A stretch of DNA of 64,000 nucleotides, from positions 1,368,119-1,432,118 of the forward strand of contig NZ_KB913025.1 of NCBI RefSeq assembly GCF_000384075.1. Direction: 5' to 3'. Shown piece by piece: positions 54,977 to 64,000 of this stretch (the first letter of the stretch is position 1; each line of letters begins with the position of its first letter). The stretch is from Methylovulum miyakonense HT12 (GTDB taxonomy: Bacteria > Pseudomonadota > Gammaproteobacteria > Methylococcales > Methylomonadaceae). Below the pieces are notes generated by a model. That model was not told the DNA's origin and ran no database searches. It saw only the letters and a list, made by a program, of their open reading frames with translations. Both the position numbers and the translations under genes were made by a program.

Positions 54977-55623
54977 TATTTGTTACTTTCTACCTTTTCA
55001 GGGGGGGTCAAATCATCAATTTTTAACTGTAGCAATGGCGATTGATGGCCATTTCTCAGCGCGTTTTGGTACGATGTGCGTGCCTGGTCAACACGGTCTA
55101 AAGCCACATACAAATCACCCACCAATTCGTCGTATTGGCCGGAAAAGCTGGCGGACTTGGCCGGATCAATGTCATTGATCAATTTTAAACCTTGTTCATA
55201 TTCTTTGTTGGCCATCAGTAAGCGCACTAACCTGACTTTGGCAATGTTGGCCAACTCTTTGTTCGATGTGGCGGACACTTTTTCAAGAATTTGCCTGGCT
55301 GAAGCCAGGTCACCTTGTTCGACCTTGATTTTTGCCAGCGCCAACTGGCTGAATAAGGTGTAGTCGCTGCTGCCAAAACGGGTTTCCATTTGTTCCGATA
55401 GTTTGGCCACCGATTCGGTTTGGTTTGCGGCTTGGGCCTTCAGCAGTTGGGCATATAATCCGGCGGCCTGCTCGGCTTGCTCACGCCGGTAATCTTGCCA
55501 GTAATTCCAGCCTAAAATAACGGCAATGCCTAGCCCCAAGCCTATCAAGGTCGCCTGCCCGTTTTCTTTCCACCAGCCCTTAAGGGCCGCAACTTGTTCT
55601 TCTTCTGTTTCGTAAATTTCCAC
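54976..55623 (-). CDS. yfgM: YfgM-type periplasmic TPR protein
   Basis: 215 residues with an N-terminal membrane anchor (ATLIGLGLGIAVILGWNYW, about 23-41) and a periplasmic TPR domain. In E. coli YfgM is an ancillary partner of SecYEG-PpiD and of chaperones. The position between hisS and bamB is the usual one. Confidence 0.93.
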   Translation of the reverse strand: MEIYETEEEQVAALKGWWKENGQATLIGLGLGIAVILGWNYWQDYRREQAEQAAGLYAQLLKAQAANQTESVAKLSEQMETRFGSSDYTLFSQLALAKIKVEQGDLASARQILEKVSATSNKELANIAKVRLVRLLMANKEYEQGLKLINDIDPAKSASFSGQYDELVGDLYVALDRVDQARTSYQNALRNGHQSPLLQLKIDDLTPPEKVESNK

Positions 55624-55641
55624 GGTGAATCTCTTATGCGC

Positions 55642-56949
55642 TTAGTTTAAAGGGTTAACAACGGCTTTCTGCCGGGCCGCCAGGTAATCCCGTAAAAATC
55701 CGATGGCTTGCTGTTGTGATAAGGATTGCTGGCCTTGGCCGTCCCGTAAAGGTTTTAGGCTAATTTCGCCCCGCACGGCTTCGTCGTCGCCGATGATGAC
55801 GGCATAATCCGCACCGCTTTTGTCAGCTTTTTTGAACTGGCTTTTAAAGCTGCCACCATCAATATTAATCTGTAATTTCAACGCAGGGATGGCGGCCCTC
55901 AGCGCTTCTGCAAAACGCAAGCCCGCACGTTCCGCTTGGGTGCCGACCCTCACCATATAAACATCCACAGGTTTGGCGGGTTGGATGCTTGCCAACGTTT
56001 CCATCAACGCCAACAAACGTTCCATGCCCATCGCAAACCCCACTGCGAAATTCGGTTTGCCGCCCAATTGTTCGATCAGGCTGTCATAACGTCCGCCAGC
56101 ACAAACCGTGCCTTGGGAGCCTAATTCATCGGTGACCCATTCGAAAACGGTTTTGCTGTAATAATCCAGCCCCCGTACCAAGCGCGTGTTGATTTCGTAA
56201 GGGATGGCCAGGTCATCCAATGTGGCGGTAATGGCCTTAAAATGTTGGAGGCTGTCCTCGCCCAAATAAGCCATTAGTTCCGGTGCCTTGGAAACCACTT
56301 CCTGCATCGCCGGGTTTTTGGTGTCGAGTATGCGCAAAGGGTTGGTATGTAAACGGCGCTGGCTATCTTCATCCAGCGTGTCCAGATGTTGCTGGAAATA
56401 AGCCACCAATTCTTCACGGTAAGCTTTGCGCTCTTCTATTGTCCCCAGCGAATTTAGTTGTAAACGGACTTTGTCGCGGATGCCCAGCCTTTTCCATAAA
56501 CGGTCCATCAATAAAATCAATTCCGCGTCAATGTCAGGGGCCGCCATGCCGTAGGTTTCTACGCCGAGTTGGATGAACTGGCGGTAGCGGCCTTTTTGCG
56601 GGCGTTCGTGGCGGTACATCGGCCCGTAGTACCACAACCTATGCGTTTGGCCATTCAACAGGCTATGCTCAAGGCAAGCCCTAAGGCATCCTGCCGTACC
56701 TTCTGGACGCAGCGTCAAGGAGTCGCCATTACGGTCATCGAAGGTATACATTTCCTTTTCGACAATATCGGTGACTTCACCAATAGAGCGTTTGAACAGT
56801 TCGGTTTTTTCGACAATGGGTAAGCGGATTTCACTATAACCGTATGAAGCCATGACTTCCCGGATAATTGTTTCTGCGTGTTGCCAAAGAGGGGTTTGTT
56901 CCGGAAGCACATCGTGCATCCCGCGTATTGCTTGTATCGTGTTTGCCAT
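55642..56949 (-). CDS. hisS: Histidyl-tRNA synthetase
   Basis: 435 residues, class II synthetase. Motif 1 region ([10 protein letters not shown]), motif 2 ([17 protein letters not shown] in part) with the FRxE-like [15 protein letters not shown], the histidine-A [15 protein letters not shown] motif and a C-terminal anticodon-binding domain are all seen. It charges tRNA-His. It lies between pilF and yfgM. Confidence 0.97.
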   Translation of the reverse strand: MANTIQAIRGMHDVLPEQTPLWQHAETIIREVMASYGYSEIRLPIVEKTELFKRSIGEVTDIVEKEMYTFDDRNGDSLTLRPEGTAGCLRACLEHSLLNGQTHRLWYYGPMYRHERPQKGRYRQFIQLGVETYGMAAPDIDAELILLMDRLWKRLGIRDKVRLQLNSLGTIEERKAYREELVAYFQQHLDTLDEDSQRRLHTNPLRILDTKNPAMQEVVSKAPELMAYLGEDSLQHFKAITATLDDLAIPYEINTRLVRGLDYYSKTVFEWVTDELGSQGTVCAGGRYDSLIEQLGGKPNFAVGFAMGMERLLALMETLASIQPAKPVDVYMVRVGTQAERAGLRFAEALRAAIPALKLQINIDGGSFKSQFKKADKSGADYAVIIGDDEAVRGEISLKPLRDGQGQQSLSQQQAIGFLRDYLAARQKAVVNPLN

Positions 56950-56979
56950 GCTTGAATTAAGGTTGCCTGTTACTGCTGC

Positions 56980-57741
56980 CTATTGTTGGGTAGACTCGAC
57001 TTTTTTTGCTTCATCGGAAAGGGGGAACCTTTCCAGCAGCAGATTTTTATATTCCTGTGCCAGGCCATTATTGCCTAAGGCACGCTCCGTTTGCATCCCG
57101 TACCACAATGATTGGGAAGTATGTTGGGCGGTGCCCAAATAACGCTGCAAATAGGCTTTGGCAGGCCAGTATTCGCGGTTTTGATAACTGATGATCTGCA
57201 TTTCCAGCAAGGCCGGGGCATATTCCGGATTGCTCAGCAACGCTTGCTTAAAAAAAGCTTTGGCACGCGATTTTTGGCCCTGTTTTAGCTCGCAAATACC
57301 GGCATTGGTCAATGCCAGCCACTGCCGGTCATTCAGCAGGTTGGCAATCGCCTTAGCCAATAAACCCATGCCTTGGACAGGGTCGCCATGTTCACAAAGA
57401 AAACGGCCATAGTTATTCAGCACCCCCAAGTCTTCGGGGGCCAGTTTCAAGGCGGTCTCGTAATGCTCTTTGGCAATAGGGTATTTTTCAATTTTCTCGT
57501 ATAAAAACGCCAGGGCGTTATGCACCTTAACGTTGCCGGAATCGTTGTTTAAGGCTTTTTCCAAGTTTTCTTTGGCAATTTCCAAGCGGTTCATATTCAT
57601 ATAACGCACACCCAATTGCAAATAGGTGTCCGTTTTTTCGTTTTTTTCGGCCGTGGTCGCACAGGCGCCCAAGGTTAGGGCGCATGCCAAGATAAGCGCA
57701 TATCTGCCTGTCCGGCACCTATCAGGCCACATTTTCAGCAC
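56980..57741 (-). CDS. pilF: Type IV pilus assembly lipoprotein PilF/PilW
   Basis: 253 residues: a lipoprotein signal with lipobox GAC near residue 27, then about six TPR repeats ([22 protein letters not shown] type). PilF/PilW is the pilotin that brings the secretin PilQ to the outer membrane. It overlaps the rlmN 3' end by 20 bp. rodZ and ispG, which often follow, are absent and hisS comes next. Confidence 0.92.
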   Translation of the reverse strand: MLKMWPDRCRTGRYALILACALTLGACATTAEKNEKTDTYLQLGVRYMNMNRLEIAKENLEKALNNDSGNVKVHNALAFLYEKIEKYPIAKEHYETALKLAPEDLGVLNNYGRFLCEHGDPVQGMGLLAKAIANLLNDRQWLALTNAGICELKQGQKSRAKAFFKQALLSNPEYAPALLEMQIISYQNREYWPAKAYLQRYLGTAQHTSQSLWYGMQTERALGNNGLAQEYKNLLLERFPLSDEAKKVESTQQ

Positions 57742-58837
57742 CTGCCAGTTTAAGTTTAAGGTGGCGGCGGCTTTTGTCTTTCACTTGGCCAACCAATTGG
57801 CCGCAAGCGGCGTCTATATCTTCGCCACGGGTTTTGCGGACGGTTGTGACTATCCCCGCATCGTTCAACAAGGTTTTAAATTGGTGGATACGGTTTTTGC
57901 TGGAGCAGCGGTAAGACGAATTTGGGAAAGGGTTGAACGGGATCAAATTGATTTTTGCCGGTACGGTTTTTAATAGTTCAACTAAACCATGGGCGTCTTC
58001 CAGCGAGTCATTCACGCCATCAAGCATCACATATTCAAAAGTCACGGTGCGGCGTGGCGCCAATTTGGCGTTTTCGCGGCAGGCTTCCATTAACTCTTTA
58101 AGCGGGTATTTTTTATTGATCGGCACCAGTTCATCACGCAGTTCATCCCTGACCGCATGTAAGGACACCGCCAGGCTGACGTCACAAACTTCAGTCAACC
58201 GGTACATGGCGGGGACTACGCCTGAAGTGCTGATGGTCACCCGGCGTTTGGACAGGCCGTAGGCAAAATCATCCATCATCAAGTTCATCGCGGCGACCAC
58301 ATTGTCAAAATTCAACAGCGGCTCGCCCATGCCCATCATGACCACATTAGTGACTTTGGCGTCCTTTCCTAAGCGGTTTTGTGCAACATAGACCTGGCCA
58401 ATGATTTCGGAGGTGTCCAAATTGCGGTTAAAGCCTTGCTGTGCGGTTGAACAAAAAGTGCATGCCAAGGCGCACCCGATTTGGGAGGAGACACATAAAG
58501 TCCCGCGCCCTTCTTCGGGGATGAACACCGTTTCCACGCGATTGCCGCAATGGGTTTGCAACACCCACTTGTACACGCCATCACTGGCGAGTTGTTCAAC
58601 GACAATTTCGGGGGTCTCAAGACAGCAGTTTTCCGCCAAATAGCTACGCAAAGGTTTGCTTAAGTTGGTCATCAAGTCAAAGTCAGTGACCCCTTCCTGA
58701 TAAATCCATTTAAGTAATTGCGTTGCCCGGAATGGCTTTTCACCTAAACCGACAAAAAAGGCCGCGAGGCCTTTTCTGTCGAAATCGAGCAAATTGATTT
58801 TTTTAACCTTAGCGGGTTCTGGCACAGAGTTCATCAT
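57722..58837 (-). CDS. rlmN: Dual-specificity 23S rRNA/tRNA methyltransferase RlmN
   Basis: About 371 residues, radical-SAM enzyme that methylates C2 of A2503 in 23S rRNA and A37 of some tRNAs. The cluster motif is GCALACTFC (CX3CX2C); [13 protein letters not shown] and the conserved catalytic cysteine near the end ([13 protein letters not shown]) are present. The start at 58837 or 58834 is chosen from family length, and overlaps the ndk end by about 28 bp; the frame is open to 58900. Confidence 0.95.
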   Translation of the reverse strand: MMNSVPEPAKVKKINLLDFDRKGLAAFFVGLGEKPFRATQLLKWIYQEGVTDFDLMTNLSKPLRSYLAENCCLETPEIVVEQLASDGVYKWVLQTHCGNRVETVFIPEEGRGTLCVSSQIGCALACTFCSTAQQGFNRNLDTSEIIGQVYVAQNRLGKDAKVTNVVMMGMGEPLLNFDNVVAAMNLMMDDFAYGLSKRRVTISTSGVVPAMYRLTEVCDVSLAVSLHAVRDELRDELVPINKKYPLKELMEACRENAKLAPRRTVTFEYVMLDGVNDSLEDAHGLVELLKTVPAKINLIPFNPFPNSSYRCSSKNRIHQFKTLLNDAGIVTTVRKTRGEDIDAACGQLVGQVKDKSRRHLKLKLAGAENVA

Positions 58838-59240
58838 CTGAGAAGAAATAAGCAATTTCTCTAGCCGCCGTTGCCAATGCGTCTGACCCATGCACGGCAT
58901 TTTCGTCTATGCTGTTCGCAAAGTCGGCGCGGATAGTGCCTGCGGCAGCGTCTTTAGGGTTGGTTGCGCCCATGATTTCACGGTGTTTTAGAACGGCATT
59001 TTCACCTTCCAACACTTGCATGATGACCGGGCCTGAAATCATGAAAGCGACGAGGTCATTGAAAAAACCGCGTTCGCTGTGTTCTGCGTAAAAACCTTCC
59101 GCTTGTCCTTTAGTCAAATGCAGCATTTTTGCAGCAACGATTTTCAGGCCGTTTTTTTCAAAACGGCTATAAATTTCGCCGATCACGTTTTTTGCCACTG
59201 CATCTGGTTTAATGATTGAGAAGGTACGTTCGATTGCCAT
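58809..59240 (-). CDS. ndk: Nucleoside diphosphate kinase
   Basis: 143 residues. The catalytic His is in ENAVHGSDA near residue 117, and [15 protein letters not shown] and [15 protein letters not shown] are family blocks. It phosphorylates NDPs with ATP. The ATG at 59240 gives the normal length; a longer frame to 59282 is not needed. It overlaps rlmN. Confidence 0.97.
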   Translation of the reverse strand: MAIERTFSIIKPDAVAKNVIGEIYSRFEKNGLKIVAAKMLHLTKGQAEGFYAEHSERGFFNDLVAFMISGPVIMQVLEGENAVLKHREIMGATNPKDAAAGTIRADFANSIDENAVHGSDALATAAREIAYFFSDDELCARTR

Positions 59241-59322
59241 TGTTTCTAAAGCTCCAAGGGATTGATTAAAAATGATTGCCAATTATAGCCGATTAAGATG
59301 ACGGATGTGATTAATCGTGAAC

Positions 59323-60246
59323 TTACGGCAAATTATCCAGATGGGATTCCTTGACATCGGGGATCAGGTCTTGCGGGCTGACCCCCAAAATCAACGCCAT
59401 CGGGCTGGCGATAAAAATGGATGAGTAGGTGCCGAAAAATACCCCGAACAACAGCACCACAGCAAAACCATGTATCACTTCGCCGCCTAAGAAGAACAGT
59501 GAAACTAAAACCAAGATAACCGTCAGCGAAGTCATAATGGTACGGCTCAAAGTCACGTTTACAGAAATGTTCATCATTTCTTCAGTGGTTTTATTCCTTA
59601 TCAAGATAAAATTTTCCCTGATACGGTCATAGACCACAATGGTGTCGTTCAGCGAATAACCAATCAATGCCAACACTGCCGCCAATACCGTCAAATCAAA
59701 TTCCATCTTTAACAATGAAAAGACACCCAGCGTGACAATAACATCATGCAGGGTGGCGATGACGGCACCCAAGGAGAATTTCCATTCAAACCTCCACGCG
59801 ACATAAATCAAAATGCCGATGGTTGAATAGAGCAAAGCCAAAAAGCCGTCTTGAGCCAAATCGTCACCGACTTGCGGGCCGACAAACTCCACGCGCCGTA
59901 AACTTGCAGGTTCAGCGGTGTGCTTGTTGATCGCTTCCAGCACCTTAGTGCTTAAGTCGGCACTGCTCACACCTTCTTGTAACTTCAAACGGATCAGCAC
60001 ATCTTTGGCCGTGCCAAAATTCTGCACCGTCGCATCGGCAAAACCGGATTCATCAAGTGTCGTGCGTAACACAGTCAAATCCGCAGGCTTTTGGTAACCG
60101 ACTTCAATGAGCGTGCCGCCAGTAAAGTCAATGCCCATCTGCAAACCCTGCACGGAGAGCGTGATAATCGAGATGATTGACAACAACCCCGAAAAAATCA
60201 GGGCTATGTTGCGGTTGCCTATAAAGTTTATATTGGTTGTTTTCAT
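59323..60246 (-). CDS. secF: Protein translocase subunit SecF
   Basis: 307 residues with six membrane spans and the first-loop region (GIDFTGGTLIEVGYQ). The C-terminal half holds the SecD/SecF RND-like core with GYSLNDTIVVYDRIREN. With SecD it uses the proton force to aid the late step of export. It follows secD by about 100 bp, which contain a GC-rich hairpin. Confidence 0.96.
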   Translation of the reverse strand: MKTTNINFIGNRNIALIFSGLLSIISIITLSVQGLQMGIDFTGGTLIEVGYQKPADLTVLRTTLDESGFADATVQNFGTAKDVLIRLKLQEGVSSADLSTKVLEAINKHTAEPASLRRVEFVGPQVGDDLAQDGFLALLYSTIGILIYVAWRFEWKFSLGAVIATLHDVIVTLGVFSLLKMEFDLTVLAAVLALIGYSLNDTIVVYDRIRENFILIRNKTTEEMMNISVNVTLSRTIMTSLTVILVLVSLFFLGGEVIHGFAVVLLFGVFFGTYSSIFIASPMALILGVSPQDLIPDVKESHLDNLP

Positions 60247-60311
60247 AATTTAATGTTTTAAATTTTTCCAAATGGGACACGTCGGATTGCAACCCCCTCC
60301 CTACGAAGGGG

Positions 60312-60336
60312 CCCGGGGCATTTCATCCGCCCCGGG
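60312..60336. repeat. GC-rich hairpin in the secD-secF gap
   Basis: CCCGGGGC at 60312-60319 pairs with GCCCCGGG at 60329-60336 (9-base loop). It may temper transcription between secD and secF; no T-tract is adjacent. Confidence 0.55.
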
Positions 60337-60350
60337 TATTTGCAAAAAAC

Positions 60351-62198
60351 CTAAATGGACAACTTTTCAACCCTACGGTCGCCGTAAATCCAGTTGATGA
60401 CCATCCGGGTGCCGGTGATTGCGGTGAACATGGAAGAAAGGATACCGATGATCAAGGTCACAGCGAAACCCTTGACCGAGCCGGTGCCAAAGGCAAACAA
60501 CACCACGGCAACGACCAAGTTTGTGACATGGGAGTCCAAAATGGTCGCAAACGCTTTTTCGTAACCGATGAAGATGCTTGCGGCGGGTGAGTTGCCGTTC
60601 CTGATCTCTTCTTTAACCCGCTCAAAAATCAATACGTTGGCATCAACCGACATACCAACCGTGAGGATGATCCCGGCAATGCCAGGCAAAGTCAGGGTCG
60701 CCTGGAGCATGGATAAAATGGCGACGACAATGACCACGTTAAACGCCAGCGCGAAATTGGCGATCAGTCCGAACAAGCGGTAATAAACCGCCATGAATAG
60801 CACTACCAGGACAAAGCCGACGACAAACGACAAAAAGCCCTTGTCGATATTGTCCTGGCCCAGGCTAGGGCCTACGGTGCGTTCTTCGACGATGTCCACC
60901 GGAGCCGCCAACGCGCCCGCCCTTAACAGCAGGGACAAGTTACGTGCTTCCTGTGGGCTGTCCAAACCGGTCGTTTGGAAGCGTTTGCTGAACACGCCTT
61001 GGATGGTCGCGACACTAATGACTTTTTCGACTTTTTCCTTATGGCGGATTTTCTCGCCGTTGACCACTTTGGTTTCAACTTTGTATTCGATGAACACGAC
61101 CGCCATCGGTTTGCCGACATTGGCTTGGGTCAGCTTGCCCATTTTCGCCGCGCCCACACCATTTAAGGAGATGAACACCGCAGGCCGGCCGTCTTGGTCA
61201 ATACCGGAAGAGGCGTCGACGATTTGGTCGCCAGTGACAATAATTTGGCGGTTCAATAAGATGGGCTGGCCATTTTTCTCGTAATACAAACGGCTGCCGA
61301 CGGGCGGATGGCCTTCGACGGCCTTTTGCACATCATGCTCGACATCGACCAGGCGGTATTCCAGTGTGGCGGTGGTTCCCAGGATTTCTTTGGCGCGGGT
61401 CGTGTCTTGCACGCCAGGCAATTGCACCATGATGCGGTTTTCACCTTGTTGCTGGATCACCGGTTCGGCGACGCCCAATTCATTGACGCGGTTGCGCAAG
61501 GTGGTCATGTTTTGCGCCACGGCGTTTTTGCTGGTTTCTTTCAGTTCGCGTTCGGAAATTTTTAGCCACACTTCATCGGCGGCTTCCGGCTCGGTCACCT
61601 CCAGTGAATGGAAGTCTTTGTTCAGCAGGGCCAGCAATTGTGGTTTTTCATCCGCCGTTTTCAGCTTTATTTTGATGAAACCGTTATCTTTGGCAACGGA
61701 TTGGTAGCGCAAATTCGCACCCCTTAAGGCCAAGCGCAAATCATCGTTATAGCGTTCTTCCGCTTGTTTTGCCGCGGCGTCCATATCCACTTCCAGCAAG
61801 AAGTGCACGCCACCGCGTAAATCCAAGCCTAGGTACATGGCGTCGGCACCCAATGCACGTAACCAGCCAGGTGTGGTTGGCGCCAAATTTAACGCCACCG
61901 TGTAATCACTGCCCATTTTGTCCCTGAGCAAATCGGCGGTTTTTAGTTGGTCATCGGTATTGGTAAAACGCACCAAGACATGGCCGTCTTTGAATTCAAA
62001 GTCTTTTACCGGTGCATTGAGGCTTTTAACCAAATTTTGGATTTCGTCAGCTTTAGGCTGCGCTAAAGGCGTTGCGCGGTTTGATGACACTTGCACCGAA
62101 GGGTCTTCACCGTATAGATTAGGTAATGCGTAAATAATGGCGACCAGAAAAGCCAGCAGAATTAAGGCATTTTTCCAAAGTGGGTAACTGTTTTGCAT
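60351..62198 (-). CDS. secD: Protein translocase subunit SecD
   Basis: 615 residues with an N-terminal span, a large periplasmic P1 domain (LGLDLRGGVHFLLEVD near 114-129) and five C-terminal spans with GIAGIILTVGMSVDANVLIFER-type motif and DSHVTNLVVAVVLF. SecD acts with SecF and YajC at the SecYEG channel. The order yajC-secD-secF is the usual one. Confidence 0.97.
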   Translation of the reverse strand: MQNSYPLWKNALILLAFLVAIIYALPNLYGEDPSVQVSSNRATPLAQPKADEIQNLVKSLNAPVKDFEFKDGHVLVRFTNTDDQLKTADLLRDKMGSDYTVALNLAPTTPGWLRALGADAMYLGLDLRGGVHFLLEVDMDAAAKQAEERYNDDLRLALRGANLRYQSVAKDNGFIKIKLKTADEKPQLLALLNKDFHSLEVTEPEAADEVWLKISERELKETSKNAVAQNMTTLRNRVNELGVAEPVIQQQGENRIMVQLPGVQDTTRAKEILGTTATLEYRLVDVEHDVQKAVEGHPPVGSRLYYEKNGQPILLNRQIIVTGDQIVDASSGIDQDGRPAVFISLNGVGAAKMGKLTQANVGKPMAVVFIEYKVETKVVNGEKIRHKEKVEKVISVATIQGVFSKRFQTTGLDSPQEARNLSLLLRAGALAAPVDIVEERTVGPSLGQDNIDKGFLSFVVGFVLVVLFMAVYYRLFGLIANFALAFNVVIVVAILSMLQATLTLPGIAGIILTVGMSVDANVLIFERVKEEIRNGNSPAASIFIGYEKAFATILDSHVTNLVVAVVLFAFGTGSVKGFAVTLIIGILSSMFTAITGTRMVINWIYGDRRVEKLSI

Positions 62199-62265
62199 TT
62201 TGTCCTTCCAATCATTAAACCGCGCCGGAAGTCGTCGCCGGCGGTGTTGCCGTCAAGCAGGCGGT

Positions 62266-62622
62266 TTATTCTTTTATTATGGATGTTTTTTTGGCAACCG
62301 CTTTATAAGTCCCTTTGGGCATCATGTTTTCGACGCTTTGGCGCTGGACTTGAATGAAGGTGTTGTCGCAAATTTCAATTTTCAGGAAGTTTTCATCAAA
62401 ATCGACGACTTTCCCTAAAATGCCACCGGAAGTGACCACTTCTGTGCCCTTTTTCAAGGTAGCCAGCATTTCCTTTTTTTCTTTTGCGCGCTTTGATTGC
62501 GGACGTAAAAATAAAAAGTAAAAAAACACCAAAATACCTAAAGGGAAAAGCATCCCTTCAATACCAGGTTGGCCAGCGGCAGGGGCGGCTTCTGCCAATG
62601 CGTCAGAAATAAAGAAACTCAT
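62266..62622 (-). CDS. yajC: Sec translocase accessory protein YajC
   Basis: 118 residues with one membrane span (about 20-37, MLFPLGILVFFYFLFLRPQ) followed by RPQSKRAKE and a basic soluble tail with EVVTSGGILGKV. The ATG at 62622 (MSFFISDALAEA) has GAGGAC upstream and fits the family start. It is the first of the yajC-secD-secF genes. Confidence 0.95.
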   Translation of the reverse strand: MSFFISDALAEAAPAAGQPGIEGMLFPLGILVFFYFLFLRPQSKRAKEKKEMLATLKKGTEVVTSGGILGKVVDFDENFLKIEICDNTFIQVQRQSVENMMPKGTYKAVAKKTSIIKE

Positions 62623-62798
62623 GGTTGTCCTCAATAGTTAAGCGTTAAATAAAAAATCTTGCCATTATGCCATAGTCGGCACGGGTTTTCCTTTTAGTTG
62701 GAAAATTTATAAGGTAAAGCCATTAATCCCTGGAATAGCCCAACTTTAGCCCGGCAGTTTTTATTAAAGCTAGCCTACCGCCCTGATCCATAAATGTT

Positions 62799-63572
62799 TT
62801 AAACCCCAGCACCAGACAAGATACGCCCGACACGCAGCAAATCTTCGGGGGTGTCCACACTGGCTGGCGGTGTCTGGGCCACCACCTGCACCCGTACCTT
62901 TTCGCCTTGCCACAATATCCTAAGTTGTTCCAGCGACTCAACGGTCTCCAAAACGGAAGCCGGCCATAAACAATAGCGTTGCAAGAAGGCAACGGTGTAG
63001 GCGTACATGCCGATATGGCGCAGGTAAGGCATTTTTCCGGACGGTATGCCGCCAGTAGAAGCAAAGCTGCCGCGTTCCCAGGGGATAGGGGCGCGGCTGA
63101 AATACAAGGCATAACCGTGTTGGTCCAGCACGACTTTGACGGCGTTGGGGTTGAAGATTTCTTCGGGGCCGATGACTGCGGCGGCGAGCGTGGCGATTCC
63201 GGCTTGGTGTTGGCTGGCGAGCGCGGTGGCGACATCGCGGATGTAGCCGGGCGGGATCAGCGGCTCGTCACCCTGCAAGTTGACGATGACCGTGCCGTCC
63301 GCCCAGCCGCATTGCCGGGCGACTTCGGCGATACGTTCCGTGCCGCTTTGGTGGTCGGCTCGGGTCATGACCGCCGTAAAACCTAGATCCTGCACGGTTT
63401 GCAGGATCCTTCCGTCGTCGGTGGCGACGATGATCTCTTCAGCCCCCGCCTCGCTGGCACGGGCGCAAACATGGGCGATCATCGGTAGGCCGGCGATGTC
63501 CAGCAGGGGTTTGCCTGGCAAGCGGGTGGACGCGTAGCGGGCGGGGATGACGACTTTAAACGGCTGGCTCAT
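62799..63572 (-). CDS. kdsB: CMP-KDO synthetase
   Basis: 257 residues. The nucleotidyltransferase start [18 protein letters not shown], the [12 protein letters not shown] metal site and YFSRAPIPW mark KdsB, which activates 3-deoxy-manno-octulosonate for LPS core and for some capsules. The ATG overlaps the stop of the Trm112-like gene by 4 bp. It may also serve the capsule locus. Confidence 0.95.
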   Translation of the reverse strand: MSQPFKVVIPARYASTRLPGKPLLDIAGLPMIAHVCARASEAGAEEIIVATDDGRILQTVQDLGFTAVMTRADHQSGTERIAEVARQCGWADGTVIVNLQGDEPLIPPGYIRDVATALASQHQAGIATLAAAVIGPEEIFNPNAVKVVLDQHGYALYFSRAPIPWERGSFASTGGIPSGKMPYLRHIGMYAYTVAFLQRYCLWPASVLETVESLEQLRILWQGEKVRVQVVAQTPPASVDTPEDLLRVGRILSGAGV

Positions 63573-63763
63573 TGGTATAAGGCTTCGGTTTCTTCGTGGC
63601 TTAAGGTGCGGGCTTCATCTTCAAGCATGACCGGAATATCGTCCCGGATTGGGAACGCTAAACGGTCGGCGCGGCAGATCAATTCCTGTTGTTCTTTTTT
63701 GTAGCGCAATGGGCTTTTGCAAATCGGGCAGGCGAGGATATCGAGTAATTTTTTATCTATCAT
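63569..63763 (-). CDS. ycaR: Trm112-family protein (YcaR-like)
   Basis: 64 residues with CPICKSPL at the start and [20 protein letters not shown] later, the Trm112/UPF0434 pattern; the zinc site is partly conserved. Its role in bacteria is not settled. It is usually found between lpxK and kdsB, as here, with overlaps on both sides. Confidence 0.93.
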   Translation of the reverse strand: MIDKKLLDILACPICKSPLRYKKEQQELICRADRLAFPIRDDIPVMLEDEARTLSHEETEALYQ

Positions 63764-64000
63764 GGGTTTTGCTCTTGAGTAGGTTTAAAAGTTGCACGGC
63801 AAAATCAGCGTCAGGCAAGGCCTGGACAGGAACAAACCAATGCTGTGGGGTGGCGAAAGCGGTGCATTTTACCGCGTCTTTTTCAGTCATTAATACTGGA
63901 TGATGGTCGGCAAACATAATGTCGCTGTTTTGGTACTGGTAATGGTCGGGAAAACGGTGGGTTTTACAGGCCAGACCGGCGGCGGACAGTTGTTTGAAAA
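63753..64000 (-). CDS. lpxK: Tetraacyldisaccharide 4'-kinase, C-terminal part
   Basis: Only about the last 82 residues are in the window; the stop is at 63753-63755. They include [20 protein letters not shown] (near the end of the sheet), [10 protein letters not shown] and [14 protein letters not shown], which are typical of the LpxK C-terminus. LpxK phosphorylates lipid A. The stop overlaps the Trm112-like start. Confidence 0.9.
   Translation of the reverse strand, partial: FKQLSAAGLACKTHRFPDHYQYQNSDIMFADHHPVLMTEKDAVKCTAFATPQHWFVPVQALPDADFAVQLLNLLKSKTHDR

Overview
The window looks like chromosome of a diazotrophic gammaproteobacterium. A methanotroph of the Methylococcales is my best guess from the mix of nif accessory genes, capsule genes and gammaproteobacterial housekeeping order, but no methane-oxidation gene is present to confirm it. 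No rRNA or tRNA gene was recognised.

Region 1 (1-13.8 kb) is a nitrogen-fixation accessory cluster. On the + strand lie a 2Fe-2S ferredoxin, a Shethna FeSII-type ferredoxin (nitrogenase conformational protection) and nifQ. On the - strand lie nafY with an ankyrin and a rhodanese gene, an AAA+ ATPase, and then a long operon that reads nifN-nifX-DUF269-DUF683-fdxB-thioredoxin-like 2Fe-2S ferredoxin-TPR protein-two unknown proteins. nifE is separated from nifN by an AP2-like gene. Both nifE and nifN have textbook sigma-54 promoters (TGGCAC/T-N5-TTGC) and NifA boxes (TGT-N10-ACA) at the expected spacing. Three copies of a ~72-bp hairpin repeat sit between genes of the operon.

Region 2 (14.3-37.4 kb) is a surface polysaccharide locus: an ABC exporter (KpsM/T/E and a multiply frameshifted KpsD-like gene), very large multidomain glycosyltransferases, four sulfotransferase domains (one fused to a GT61-type domain), a GSCFA protein, an SGNH-like/GT32 fusion and a TPR glycosyltransferase-like protein. 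It suggests a sulfated capsule or exopolysaccharide. Base composition is mosaic: 15.84-18.79 kb and about 23.64-26.03 kb are strongly GC-rich, and the second block starts in the middle of one intact ORF.

Region 3 (37.4-42.0 kb) is a mobile-element zone: an IS5-family element inserted in the end of a miniature element, a frameshifted IS4-family element, an IS30 remnant and nested inverted repeats. Two miniature elements with the same termini and 8-bp AT-rich target duplications lie at 31.75 and 41.64 kb.

Region 4 (40.6-64 kb) is mostly ordinary core genome on the - strand: rluB, scpB, scpA, an M50 protease, a YciO/Sua5 protein, a WYL regulator, a VOC protein, small unknown pairs, the sodium-pump decarboxylase oadGAB, tpx, der-bamB-yfgM-hisS-pilF-rlmN-ndk, secF-secD-yajC, and kdsB-ycaR-lpxK (cut by the window edge).
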